Source: an uncultured Bacteroidota bacterium
Lineage (GTDB): Bacteria; Bacteroidota; Bacteroidia; Flavobacteriales; Flavobacteriaceae
Direction: 5' to 3'
Length of the DNA: 39,639 nt
Assembly: GCA_902554655.1 (NCBI GenBank)
Contig: CACDPE010000011.1
Coordinates: forward strand, 1 to 39,639
Made by a program: the position numbers and the translations under genes. The first letter of the stretch is position 1; the number at the start of each line of letters is the position of its first letter. A model generated the notes under the pieces. The model did not search any database. It was not told the DNA's origin and saw nothing but the letters and a program-made list of their open reading frames with translations. Positions 16,565 to 23,795 of this stretch are shown here, piece by piece.

Positions 16565-17440
16565 CTACTTTTCAGCTCTCAAAACCCCTCTTCTTAAATA
16601 TGGGAATTTTAAGTTTTTGTCCCAATAAAATATCATATATCCTTTAGAACTTGACACTTTAAAATTGTAGTTTTCTAGAATATCTTTATATTTTTTATAA
16701 TCAGTATCAGCGTGATAAGTGCAAAGAGCTATCTTAATTTTTTTAGTGGTCTTAAGATTTTCTTGCAATGAGTTCATAACTTCTTCTTCATATCCATCAA
16801 CATCAATTTTTAAAAAATTAACTCCTTTATCTTTTAAAAACTTACCACCATCAATAGTATTTGCAGAGTCCTTATTTGAAAACATTTTATTTACTATGGT
16901 GACTTTATCCTTGTATTTTTCAAATGTTGCTTTTAATGGTTCGTCCCAAACATTATTAGTTTCAAATAAATATATATGCTTTACCTTATCAATTATTTCC
17001 AATGAAAAGTTTGCTTCTGCACATCCTATATCAGCGACAACAGTGTTTTTATCTACATTAAACTCATTTGTTAAATATCTATGGGGGCTATTAATGTCTT
17101 GTTCAATATACAGTTGGTTTAACGCTTTTTGAATTCTTCTTTTTGACCATTTTTTTTTAAAATATATTTTTTTATTTTTTTTAAAATTCACATAATTAAG
17201 ATTCTTAATCTCATCATAATATACTTTAATTTTTGAAGCATCATATACTTGACTTAGTGTGGATGAAATTATCTGGATTCCATTTTTTTTTATGTTTAAA
17301 ATAATCTCTTTAATTTCTAAATCGTCAGAATCCTTATAACTATTGGTTATTTTGGAGCTCAAATATTTTTTCCAAAAAAATGTTCTTAAAGGTTTAGGTA
17401 TTAGTAGTCTATAAATTGGATTATTATTTAATAATTGCAA
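16565..17440 (-). CDS. FkbM-type methyltransferase
   Basis: 291 residues. The SAM-binding strand is VVADIGCAEANFSLE near residue 134, followed by HIYLFETN. The FkbM hallmark FLKIDVDGYEEEVM lies near 208, and LCTYHADTDYKKYKDIL corresponds to the late motif. The first 130 residues are an N-terminal extension rich in lysine, not recognised. FkbM enzymes O-methylate glycans or small molecules. Genes on both sides (purU and ubiE) are one-carbon or methyl-transfer enzymes, but this may be coincidence. Confidence 0.8.
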   Translation of the reverse strand: MQLLNNNPIYRLLIPKPLRTFFWKKYLSSKITNSYKDSDDLEIKEIILNIKKNGIQIISSTLSQVYDASKIKVYYDEIKNLNYVNFKKNKKIYFKKKWSKRRIQKALNQLYIEQDINSPHRYLTNEFNVDKNTVVADIGCAEANFSLEIIDKVKHIYLFETNNVWDEPLKATFEKYKDKVTIVNKMFSNKDSANTIDGGKFLKDKGVNFLKIDVDGYEEEVMNSLQENLKTTKKIKIALCTYHADTDYKKYKDILENYNFKVSSSKGYMIFYWDKNLKFPYLRRGVLRAEK

Positions 17441-17450
17441 ACTTTTTAAT

Positions 17451-18305
17451 TTAAGAGAATATAATTGTTTTATTTCTAAAGACCATTACTTTATTACTAA
17501 TATGATTTTTTACAGCTCTAGCTAGTACTATTTTTTCTAAATCACGTCCTTTAATTACTAATTGATTTATACTATTAGTATGTGAAACATGAGCGACATC
17601 TTGTTCTATAATTGGTCCACCATCGAGTTCGTTAGTTACATAATGACTTGTGGCTCCAATAATTTTTACACCCCTATCAAATGCAGAATGATACGGCTTA
17701 GCACCAGGAAATGCTGGAAGAAACGAATGATGAATATTTATTATTTTATTAGTAAACTCATTGATAATTTTTGGAGAAATAATCTGCATATACCTAGCTA
17801 AGACAATAAATGAAATATTGTATTTTTTTAAAAGATTTAATTGAAATTCTTCTGCTTCAATTTTATTAGATTTGGAAACTGGAAAGTGATAAAATTGTAT
17901 TCTAAATGAATTGGCAATATGTTCAAGATCTGGATGATTACTATATATAAAAGGAATTTCAACATCTAATTCTCCAGATCTGTAACGTCCCAATAAATCA
18001 TAAAGACAATGGTCATACTTTGAAACAAATAAAGCCATTCTACGCTTTTGTTCTTTTTGAAACAATGACCAATTCATATTATATTTTTTAGCTGGACCCT
18101 TTTCAAATGATGAGTAAATTGTGTTAAATCCATTTGCTTTACTGGCAAATTCACTTTCAAGCCTCATAAAAAAAGCTTTATTTTCCCTATCAACATACTG
18201 ATCGATATATAAAATGTTTCCCTTGTTACTATATATAAACTGAGTTACATCTGCAATAATTCCCTTTTGATCTGGACATTGAATAGTTAGTGTTATAATA
18301 CTCAT
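17451..18305 (-). CDS. purU: Formyltetrahydrofolate deformylase
   Basis: 284 residues with the expected two-domain layout. An N-terminal ACT domain (about 1-80, starting IITLTIQCPDQKGIIADVT) is followed by a formyltransferase-like domain with NIHHSFLPAFPGAKPYH and GATSHYVTNELDGGPIIEQD, which hold the catalytic Asn, His and Asp. The enzyme hydrolyses 10-formyl-THF to formate and THF, supplying formate and balancing one-carbon pools. It is first in the run purU-fkbM-ubiE. Confidence 0.95.
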   Translation of the reverse strand: MSIITLTIQCPDQKGIIADVTQFIYSNKGNILYIDQYVDRENKAFFMRLESEFASKANGFNTIYSSFEKGPAKKYNMNWSLFQKEQKRRMALFVSKYDHCLYDLLGRYRSGELDVEIPFIYSNHPDLEHIANSFRIQFYHFPVSKSNKIEAEEFQLNLLKKYNISFIVLARYMQIISPKIINEFTNKIINIHHSFLPAFPGAKPYHSAFDRGVKIIGATSHYVTNELDGGPIIEQDVAHVSHTNSINQLVIKGRDLEKIVLARAVKNHISNKVMVFRNKTIIFS

Positions 18306-18313
18306 CTAATTTT

Positions 18314-18321
18314 CAAAATTA
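18314..18321 (-). promoter_or_regulatory. Candidate -7 promoter element for purU
   Basis: Minus-strand TAATTTTG matches TAnnTTTG and ends 9 bases before the purU ATG. A -33 TTTG is not evident. The transcript would have a leader of about 6 bases. Confidence 0.4.
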
Positions 18322-18357
18322 ATGAAAAATTGACTGAGAAATTTTTAATTTTAATAT

Positions 18358-18948
18358 ATGGATTCAATTTTAGAAAAAAACTTGTATTTATTTAAAGAAC
18401 ATGTTGGATTATTTAAAGCTTATAATAATTACGATATATATGATCCAGAATCTAAGGATATTATTCTTCATTGCAGAGAAAAAAATCTAAATCCAGCTTA
18501 TAAAATTATAAGGATGTTTTTTCAAGATTTTAAAAGAATGACACCATTTGAAATAGAGATAACTAGACTAGATGGGAAAAAAATTTTAAAAGTAAAAAAA
18601 GGTTTTTCATTGTTTCTTTCAAAAATTCAGGTTTTTGATGAAAATGATAAAATTGTCGGAATTTTTAAACAGCGACTGTCATTTAAGAGTAATTTTGATA
18701 TGTTAGATAAGAGAGAAAATCTTGTCTGTAAACTCAAAGGAAATTTCATCGGTTGGAATTTTAGATTTCTTAAAGGAGACTCTGAAGTAGGACTCGTTAC
18801 CAAAAAATGGGCAGGCATAGGAAAGGAAATGTTTACAAGTGCAGACAATTACATTCTAGAAATAAAAGATAAAGTTGAAAAAGACAGCCCACTTAGATTG
18901 TTAATTTTAGCTGCAGTTATCTGCATTGATATGGTTATTAAAGAATAA
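18358..18948 (+). CDS. Phospholipid scramblase/LURP-one-like protein
   Basis: 196 residues. The central part shows the tubby-like repeat pattern of scramblase-related proteins: FEIEITRLDGKKILKVKKGFS, IQVFDENDKIVGIFKQ, LKGNFIGWNFRFLKGDSEVGLVTKKWAG, YILEIKD, ending in a hydrophobic helix LRLLILAAVICIDMVI. Bacterial members are uncharacterised. It may associate with membranes through the C-terminal helix. Its stop TAA shares the A with the ATG of the next gene (TAATG). Confidence 0.8.
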   Translation: MDSILEKNLYLFKEHVGLFKAYNNYDIYDPESKDIILHCREKNLNPAYKIIRMFFQDFKRMTPFEIEITRLDGKKILKVKKGFSLFLSKIQVFDENDKIVGIFKQRLSFKSNFDMLDKRENLVCKLKGNFIGWNFRFLKGDSEVGLVTKKWAGIGKEMFTSADNYILEIKDKVEKDSPLRLLILAAVICIDMVIKE

Positions 18949-19463
18949 TGCCTGAAAAAAAATATTTTAGAACAAATTATACACTTTTAGGTGTAGCATT
19001 ACTTATTGTAATTTCATTTATATATTTTTCAGTTTTTGAAAAAGACTCAGAATATTTAAGACTAATGACAGAATACTATTTTGCACCAATTTTTTATATA
19101 ATCTTTTCACTTTTGTTCGGATTAACAAACAACATAATAAATCAAAATGGTTTAAAAAGAACTACTTTTTTTGGTGGCTACACTATTAGATCCATTGATT
19201 GGAATAAAATTAAATATTTCGCTCAAGTTGATGAAGAATGGAGACAAACATCTGGGGTTACTAACAACGATTCTATATGGTTTGTAGGTCATGATGACAT
19301 TTTACATTTTAGAATAGTAGCAAAAAATGAAGCACATCTTAAAGAGATTATTGATGAAGCAAATAAGTTTAGTAAAAAATATGACAAGATTTTAAAATAT
19401 ACTGATCCTAGTTCAACAATTCATAGAATTTTTAAAATTAATTACAATAAAATTAAAAGTTAA
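18948..19463 (+). CDS. Membrane protein with PH-like domain
   Basis: 171 residues with two N-terminal hydrophobic helices (about 10-27 and 42-60). A soluble beta-rich part follows with GLKRTTFFGGYTIRSIDWNKIKYFAQVDEEWR and an ILHFRIVAKNEAHLKEIIDEAN helix, a layout like bacterial PH (bPH) domains. I do not recognise a named family. It overlaps the scramblase-like gene by one base, so the two proteins are probably made together, perhaps both at the inner membrane. Confidence 0.65.
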   Translation: MPEKKYFRTNYTLLGVALLIVISFIYFSVFEKDSEYLRLMTEYYFAPIFYIIFSLLFGLTNNIINQNGLKRTTFFGGYTIRSIDWNKIKYFAQVDEEWRQTSGVTNNDSIWFVGHDDILHFRIVAKNEAHLKEIIDEANKFSKKYDKILKYTDPSSTIHRIFKINYNKIKS

Positions 19464-19470
19464 ATCGATT

Positions 19471-19914
19471 ATGAAAAATATTGTATGTTTAATTTTTATA
19501 ACCATTACATTAAGTGGCTTTAGTCAAAAATTAAGTATGAAATTTAATCACCAAGCGCTATTAGTTAACGACCTAAATTTGTCCGGAGATTTTTATAGAG
19601 ATATTTTGGGCCTTGAAGAAATTGAAGTCGGCGCAGGTCAAAATCCACCTAAAAGATGGTTCAAAAATAACCAAGGAATAGAAATGCATTTAATATTTAC
19701 AAAACAAAAACTGAGTGTTTTGCCTAAGGGAATTCATATGGCATTTACAGCAAAAAATTTTGATGAATTTATAAATCATTTGAAAAATAAAAATATAAAA
19801 TTCTCAAACTGGAAAGGTGATGAATATAAAATACAAATTAGAAATGATGGGTATAAGCAAATATTTTTTCAAGATCCTCAAGGATACTGGATTGAAGTAA
19901 ATAATGTTAATTAA
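19471..19914 (+). CDS. Secreted VOC (glyoxalase-fold) family protein
   Basis: 147 residues. A signal-peptide-like N-terminus (1-18, ending GFSQ) precedes a VOC domain beginning FNHQALLVNDLNLSGDFYRDILGLEEIEV and ending QIFFQDPQGYWIEVNN. The metal ligands His (FNHQAL), His (IEMHLIF) and Glu (WIEVNN) can be located. Most VOC proteins are cytoplasmic, so export is unusual. An alternative Met at residue 23 (codon at 19537) would give a cytoplasmic form. It converges on the tRNA gene 8 bases downstream. Confidence 0.85.
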   Translation: MKNIVCLIFITITLSGFSQKLSMKFNHQALLVNDLNLSGDFYRDILGLEEIEVGAGQNPPKRWFKNNQGIEMHLIFTKQKLSVLPKGIHMAFTAKNFDEFINHLKNKNIKFSNWKGDEYKIQIRNDGYKQIFFQDPQGYWIEVNNVN

Positions 19915-19922
19915 ATTTATTG

Positions 19923-19996
19923 TGGAGAAGATGGGACTCGAACCCACGACCTCTTGACTGCCAGTCAAGCGCTCTAGCCAGCTGAGCTACATCCCC
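19923..19996 (-). tRNA. tRNA-Ala (anticodon GGC)
   Basis: A full cloverleaf on the minus strand, 74 bases without CCA. Acceptor arm GGGGATG/CTTCTCC contains the G3:U70 pair that identifies alanine tRNA. D-arm GCTC/GAGC; anticodon stem CTTGA/TCAAG with loop CTGGCAG; T-arm GTGGG/CCCAT with loop TTCGAGT. There is one T-T mismatch at acceptor position 6:67. CCA is not encoded (the 3' end continues A-CA). The 5' end overlaps the sialidase 3' end by 10 bases. Confidence 0.93.
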
Positions 19997-21081
19997 ATTT
20001 CTTTCAAAAATTCTTTTAAAGATATAGAAACAAAAATATTATTTGAATAATTATCCATCTCAAAAAATAACCCTAATTTATTTTCATTAATTAGTGTGAT
20101 TGATGAATAAGCGGCACTACCATAATAAATAACTTTTGGTTTTGACCATGTCTTTCCAAGATCATTACTAAACCTAAGAACAATTTCTCTTCTATCAAAT
20201 TTGCTATTTATGTTTGACATAAATAATAAGTTTGAATCTTGATAATTTATTTTAATAAAAGCAGCATTACAACCAGGATCAATAATACTTTTTTCTTCTT
20301 TACTTATCCAAGATTTTCCTTTATCATAAGTTAAATGGGAGTATCTAAACCCTAAATTATTTACTCTCGAATTAACCATCCATACATTATCCTGCAGCTC
20401 AACAATTTTTGATTCATCACCAGGTGACACTGGATTTTCGTTTAAAAACCATGTTTTGCCATTGTCGATACTTCCAAAAATATGAGTTCCTTTTTGCAAA
20501 TTTACTAAACAATGTAAAAGAGTTCCATCTGATGTTTGAATTCCTTTACCAGAAGTTATAAACTTGAAATCATTTTTCCAGCTTGGCTTTGATATTTGTT
20601 CAGTTATATCGACTGGGCTTGACCATGTATTACCATTATCATTTGACGAAATATATTTTAAATAATAAATATTTTTCTGCTCATCTAAGTCCATGTAATT
20701 ATAGAAAAGAAAGATTGTATTTGTTTTTTTATCTAAAATCATTGATGGGTCGGATGCTGATTCTCCTAGAGGGTAATCAACTATCCTTACAATTGGATGC
20801 CAACTTTTTCCATTATTAGTACTTTTACGCATAACTATATTTATATCCCTATTTGATTTTAAATCATCACATGAAAGTACTCTTTCATCAATTGCAGCAA
20901 TTAAATCTCCATTTGATGCTGTAATTATTGATGGTATTCTATAACAAGAAACTTTAGGATTATTTTTAGAATTAAAAAGATCAACAAATTCAAGTTTTTC
21001 TTGAGCTAATTGAAAATTAATTATATTAAAAATAAAAACTAAACAAAATATTTTTTTATTACTTAAATGAATGATTTGCAT
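19987..21081 (-). CDS. Exo-alpha-sialidase-like (GH33) secreted protein
   Basis: 364 residues with a signal peptide (about 1-26, ending QLAQ). The RIP motif is CYRIPSI (Arg48). Five Asp boxes (S/T-x-D-x-G-x-S/T-W type) lie near 87-94, 146-153, 204-211, 251-258 and 305-312, consistent with a six-bladed propeller. GSAAYSS near 321-327 contains the probable catalytic Tyr. It probably releases sialic or related terminal sugars. The last three codons plus stop (ATG GGG ATG TAG) run into the tRNA-Ala gene. Confidence 0.88.
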   Translation of the reverse strand: MQIIHLSNKKIFCLVFIFNIINFQLAQEKLEFVDLFNSKNNPKVSCYRIPSIITASNGDLIAAIDERVLSCDDLKSNRDINIVMRKSTNNGKSWHPIVRIVDYPLGESASDPSMILDKKTNTIFLFYNYMDLDEQKNIYYLKYISSNDNGNTWSSPVDITEQISKPSWKNDFKFITSGKGIQTSDGTLLHCLVNLQKGTHIFGSIDNGKTWFLNENPVSPGDESKIVELQDNVWMVNSRVNNLGFRYSHLTYDKGKSWISKEEKSIIDPGCNAAFIKINYQDSNLLFMSNINSKFDRREIVLRFSNDLGKTWSKPKVIYYGSAAYSSITLINENKLGLFFEMDNYSNNIFVSISLKEFLKEMGM

Positions 21082-21134
21082 TTATAATTATCAGAGTTAT
21101 TCATAAATTTATTATTGAAAATTAATTAAAACTA

Positions 21135-21311
21135 ATGAACTTATTGCACAAATATTTTTTTGGTTATTTACCAAATAGAGTTAAGAATATTATACGAGGA
21201 ATATGCTTAGTTGTTTTGGTAATTTTAATTATAGAAATGGCAATTACATTTATTTTTTTTGTAATTATAATAGCGTTACTCTCAAAAATTGTGATGCGAT
21301 TTTTCTATTGA
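21135..21311 (+). CDS. Small membrane protein of 58 residues
   Basis: A 58-codon frame from ATG 21135 to TGA 21311 fills the gap between two minus-strand genes. The product has a polar N-terminus with basic residues (NRVKNIIRG), one long hydrophobic segment (about 24-50) and a basic end KIVMRFFY. It overlaps the 3' end of the nuclease gene by 30 bases on the opposite strand. AT-rich sequence easily produces hydrophobic frames, so it is only plausible. No family recognised. Confidence 0.35.
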   Translation: MNLLHKYFFGYLPNRVKNIIRGICLVVLVILIIEMAITFIFFVIIIALLSKIVMRFFY

Positions 21312-22085
21312 TTGTCTAACTAAAAATTCAGTTTCTTTATTTAATTCTGGTATTTTTATATGAAAAAATGAGTGATATCGCGGGTGCAAAATAAGAAGAT
21401 TCATTGAACTAATTTTTTTACCATAATATTTCTCTAAAATATATTTATACAAGTTTTGTTGAAGAGCGTATTTGTTGAAACTATTATCTGATATGTGAGA
21501 CAACTCATCAAATGCGTAACTAAAATCACTTAATTTAGTCACACCAACATCATTAACAACTCTAGTACTTCTCTTCCAATCAAAAAGAAACAAATCTCCA
21601 TTTTCTTTTTTATAAACCATATCTACTGTCCCAGCAAGAGTTAATTCATCATTATAAATTCTCCACTCAGTTCTAAAAGGTTTTAGATTTGGGTATTTTG
21701 ATAAAAACTCTTTAAAATAATTGAACTCGTGTGGAACAGAATCAATTTTTTGATTATTGTAAAATTTTTCAATTGTTTCATGTAATATGAGTCCCTTCAC
21801 TGAGGCTTCATTTCTTTTAATTTCCCAATGATTTAGAATTTCTTTCTGTTTTACTTTTATTTCTTTTTCATTAAAAAAATTACCGGTTTTTTGTAACTCC
21901 TCAACAGCTTTTATTTTAGACCAATGATCAGAATTAAATTTTGGAAAAAAAATACTAACTAATTCACTTACTGAAAATTTAACTTTTTTTTGGTCAACAT
22001 AATAATGATGTTTTTTTTCATCAAAAGAAACTCTAAAGTCTTTTGGATGAAAATTTTCTTTAAAATGTTCGTTTTTGATATTCAA
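21282..22085 (-). CDS. PD-(D/E)XK nuclease (RecB/Cas4-like)
   Basis: 267 residues. The RecB-type motifs appear in order: GLILHETIEKF with His102, LAGTVDMVY with Asp155, FLFDWKRS with Asp169 and Lys171, and ALQQNLYKYIL as the QxxxY motif near 210. The core resembles stand-alone RecB-like exonucleases found in phages and some chromosomes. No helicase, cas or recombinase genes are adjacent. Likely a DNA exonuclease; the partner is unknown. Confidence 0.85.
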   Translation of the reverse strand: MNIKNEHFKENFHPKDFRVSFDEKKHHYYVDQKKVKFSVSELVSIFFPKFNSDHWSKIKAVEELQKTGNFFNEKEIKVKQKEILNHWEIKRNEASVKGLILHETIEKFYNNQKIDSVPHEFNYFKEFLSKYPNLKPFRTEWRIYNDELTLAGTVDMVYKKENGDLFLFDWKRSTRVVNDVGVTKLSDFSYAFDELSHISDNSFNKYALQQNLYKYILEKYYGKKISSMNLLILHPRYHSFFHIKIPELNKETEFLVRQSIEKSHHNF

Positions 22086-22123
22086 AATATTTTCAAATAA
22101 TATTTAAATTTAAGTTTTTAAAA

Positions 22124-22354
22124 ATGAAATCCATTAAAGTTTTTTTTTCTATTTCTACCTTCATCTTCTTGTCGTGTACTAGCTCAAAAAATTGTGGTGA
22201 AATTTTTAGAAAATACACATCTAACAATAAATATTTTTTTGCAATGAAAGCTTTTGGAGGTGATGAAAATAGCGGTGATATTTATGGTGATGTTGAAGTC
22301 TCTAAAGAAATATACAATTCGTTTAACCTAGGAGAAGATTATTGTGTAGATTAG
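22124..22354 (+). CDS. Micro-lipoprotein, paralogue A
   Basis: 76 residues with lipobox FIFLSC. The mature part has the pattern CGEIFRKYTSNNKYFFAMKAF, then GDVEVSKEIYNSFNLGEDYCVD. Two further Cys residues, at the start and the end of the mature part, could form a disulfide. The next gene encodes a clear paralogue. Function unknown; the family is not recognised. Confidence 0.7.
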   Translation: MKSIKVFFSISTFIFLSCTSSKNCGEIFRKYTSNNKYFFAMKAFGGDENSGDIYGDVEVSKEIYNSFNLGEDYCVD

Positions 22355-22359
22355 TACAA

Positions 22360-22581
22360 GTGAAAAAATTTCTATTTCTTGTTCTCATATTTATGTCGTG
22401 TGAGTCAAATGATTGCGGTAACATTGTCGATAAATATGAATCAAACGGCTTATATTTTTTTACTTTAACTATATCTGCCAATTCATCAAACAATAGTCAG
22501 TTTGGTAGAGGTGGTCAAGCTGAAGTTACAAAAGAAGTTTATGACTCCTTTAATTTGGGTGAGGAGTATTGTATAGATTAA
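22360..22581 (+). CDS. Micro-lipoprotein, paralogue B
   Basis: 73 residues from GTG 22360, chosen because VKKFLFLVLIFMSCES is then a standard lipoprotein signal and overlap with the previous gene is avoided; an ATG at 22342 would add six residues. The mature part repeats the A pattern: DCGNIVDKYESNGLYFFTLTI, then QAEVTKEVYDSFNLGEEYCID. Only 5 bases separate it from paralogue A. A tandem duplication is the simplest origin. Function unknown. Confidence 0.7.
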   Translation: MKKFLFLVLIFMSCESNDCGNIVDKYESNGLYFFTLTISANSSNNSQFGRGGQAEVTKEVYDSFNLGEEYCID

Positions 22582-22591
22582 CTAATTATTT

Positions 22592-23239
22592 ATGAAAAAA
22601 ATTTTATTTCTTTTTTTAATTTCTAGTTTGTACTTGAGCTCGCAAACAGTTCAAAAAGTTGAGGTTATTAAGAGTGATGATCAGATTAATATGCTTTTTA
22701 ATGAAATTGGAAATAATGAGCTTAAAGTTGACTTACTTGATCTAATTGCTAATACATCTATTGATGTAACTTATGAAAAAATTAATGATCCTTACTCATC
22801 TTTTGGTGCTAGTATATATCTAAATTTATCTGATGAAAACATGTCATCCAACTGGGCAGATTTATTTTCATTGACACCTTATTATAGATTCTATTTTTTT
22901 AATAAAAGAGATTATGGTGGTGCAGGATTTTTTGCTGAAATATTTTCAAAATTTTCATCGATGAGATATGATGTGGAATATTATAATTATAACTCAAACC
23001 CAGATCTACCTGGTATAGATTATTGGTCTTATGATGAAGAAAAAGAATTTACTATTGCACTTGGTGCTAGTATAGGCCAAAAATGGGTTAATAAAAAAGG
23101 TTGGACTTTCGAGATTAATTTTGGCGTAGGAAGGTACTTAACCAATAATAAAGTTGAATCTATGCCCGGAAGATCGGTAACATCATTAAGACCTACAGCA
23201 GCTATTAAAGGAGGTTTCGGTATTGGCAAAAGATTTTAG
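22592..23239 (+). CDS. DUF3575-like outer-membrane barrel protein
   Basis: 215 residues with signal peptide (about 1-18). The middle shows TPYYRFYFFNKRDYGGAGFFAE and the C-terminal half IGQKWVNKKGWTFEINFGVGRY, typical of DUF3575-like barrels, and alternating strands end in a C-terminal Phe (GIGKRF), as expected for outer-membrane insertion. Function unknown. It follows the micro-lipoproteins by 10 bases, so the three genes may form one unit. Its stop overlaps the DUF6150 gene stop by 4 bases. Confidence 0.75.
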   Translation: MKKILFLFLISSLYLSSQTVQKVEVIKSDDQINMLFNEIGNNELKVDLLDLIANTSIDVTYEKINDPYSSFGASIYLNLSDENMSSNWADLFSLTPYYRFYFFNKRDYGGAGFFAEIFSKFSSMRYDVEYYNYNSNPDLPGIDYWSYDEEKEFTIALGASIGQKWVNKKGWTFEINFGVGRYLTNNKVESMPGRSVTSLRPTAAIKGGFGIGKRF

Positions 23240-23568
23240 TAAATCAAATATTTTTTAGATAAATTATTCCATCCAGCCTGAGATTTATAATTAACAAAAT
23301 AAATTTTTAAATCTGATTGAGATTTATAATTTACAAAATATATATTTTTATCAGCCTGAGATTTGTAATCAACAAAAAACCATAATCCAGAATTATTCTT
23401 TGCCTGTGATTTATATTCAACCTTAAAAACTTTCAAGTCAGCTTGAGTAGGATAGTCCACTACAAAAACTTTTAAATCAGCTTGAGAAGGATACTTTACT
23501 GTGAAAAAATTCTGTGAATACAATTTAATTCCAGAAAATAAACAAATAAAAAGAATAATTTTCTTCAT
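23236..23568 (-). CDS. DUF6150 repeat protein
   Basis: 110 residues from ATG 23568, where a signal peptide begins (MKKIILFICLFSG); an upstream Met at 23673 would only add an unlikely extension and overlap the zinc-ribbon gene. The mature protein is six degenerate repeats of about 12-16 residues with consensus V-x-Y-x-S-Q-A-D-L-K-[VI]-[FY], the hallmark of DUF6150. Repeat 3 carries an insert (KNNSG). The regular alternation suggests a stacked beta structure. Function unknown; exported. Confidence 0.85.
   Translation of the reverse strand: MKKIILFICLFSGIKLYSQNFFTVKYPSQADLKVFVVDYPTQADLKVFKVEYKSQAKNNSGLWFFVDYKSQADKNIYFVNYKSQSDLKIYFVNYKSQAGWNNLSKKYLIY
23248..23505 (-). repeat. Six coding repeats of DUF6150
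   Basis: The repeat-bearing part of the DUF6150 gene. Each unit encodes a Y-x-S/T-Q core (YPSQA, YPTQA, YKSQA, YKSQA, YKSQS, YKSQA). The DNA repeats are degenerate, so the array looks old and selected at the protein level. Confidence 0.7.
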
Positions 23569-23583
23569 ATATTTATAGTGAAA

Positions 23584-23591
23584 CAAATTTA
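23584..23591 (-). promoter_or_regulatory. Candidate -7 promoter element for DUF6150
   Basis: Minus-strand TAAATTTG matches TAnnTTTG and lies about 16 bases before the ATG at 23568. No -33 element is evident at the expected distance. It supports the ATG at 23568 over the upstream Met. Confidence 0.4.
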
Positions 23592-23603
23592 ATACCAATA
23601 AAT

Positions 23604-23795
23604 ATGTATACTTATGAATGTGACAAATGTGGAATGTCTGTAAACGCATCATGCGGAAAATGTGATACGCCACTTGTCAATGATCATTTAGTTTTAGATG
23701 ATGGATCAAGTGTTCAAATTAGCAAATGTCCAAGTTGTCTTGGAAAGATAAAATCTCCTCAATGCTGCGGGGAAGATATGGTTTGCGAAGTTTAA
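23604..23795 (+). CDS. Small zinc-ribbon-like protein
   Basis: 63 residues with CxxC-type pairs at CDKC, CGKC and CPSC, and a further pair in CC (QCCGEDMVC). The spacing fits two zinc knuckles. The start (MYTYECDKCGM) is typical of short zinc-ribbon proteins. No signal peptide; cytoplasmic. Function unknown, possibly in metal handling or nucleic-acid binding. Confidence 0.7.
   Translation: MYTYECDKCGMSVNASCGKCDTPLVNDHLVLDDGSSVQISKCPSCLGKIKSPQCCGEDMVCEV

Noticed and set aside
16719-17132. Plus-strand 137-codon frame opposite the FkbM gene
   Set aside because: Low-complexity hydrophobic translation produced by the complement of the FkbM gene.
19923-19996. tRNA-Gly (GCC) read from the plus strand
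   Set aside because: Only the minus strand gives a complete cloverleaf with GGC in the loop and the G3:U70 alanine pair.
21282-22085. Cas4 or prophage nuclease as part of a defence island
   Set aside because: No cas, integrase or phage genes lie nearby, so a system call is not supported.
23248-23505. CRISPR-like array
   Set aside because: The repeats are short, in frame and degenerate, with no spacers; they encode the DUF6150 protein.
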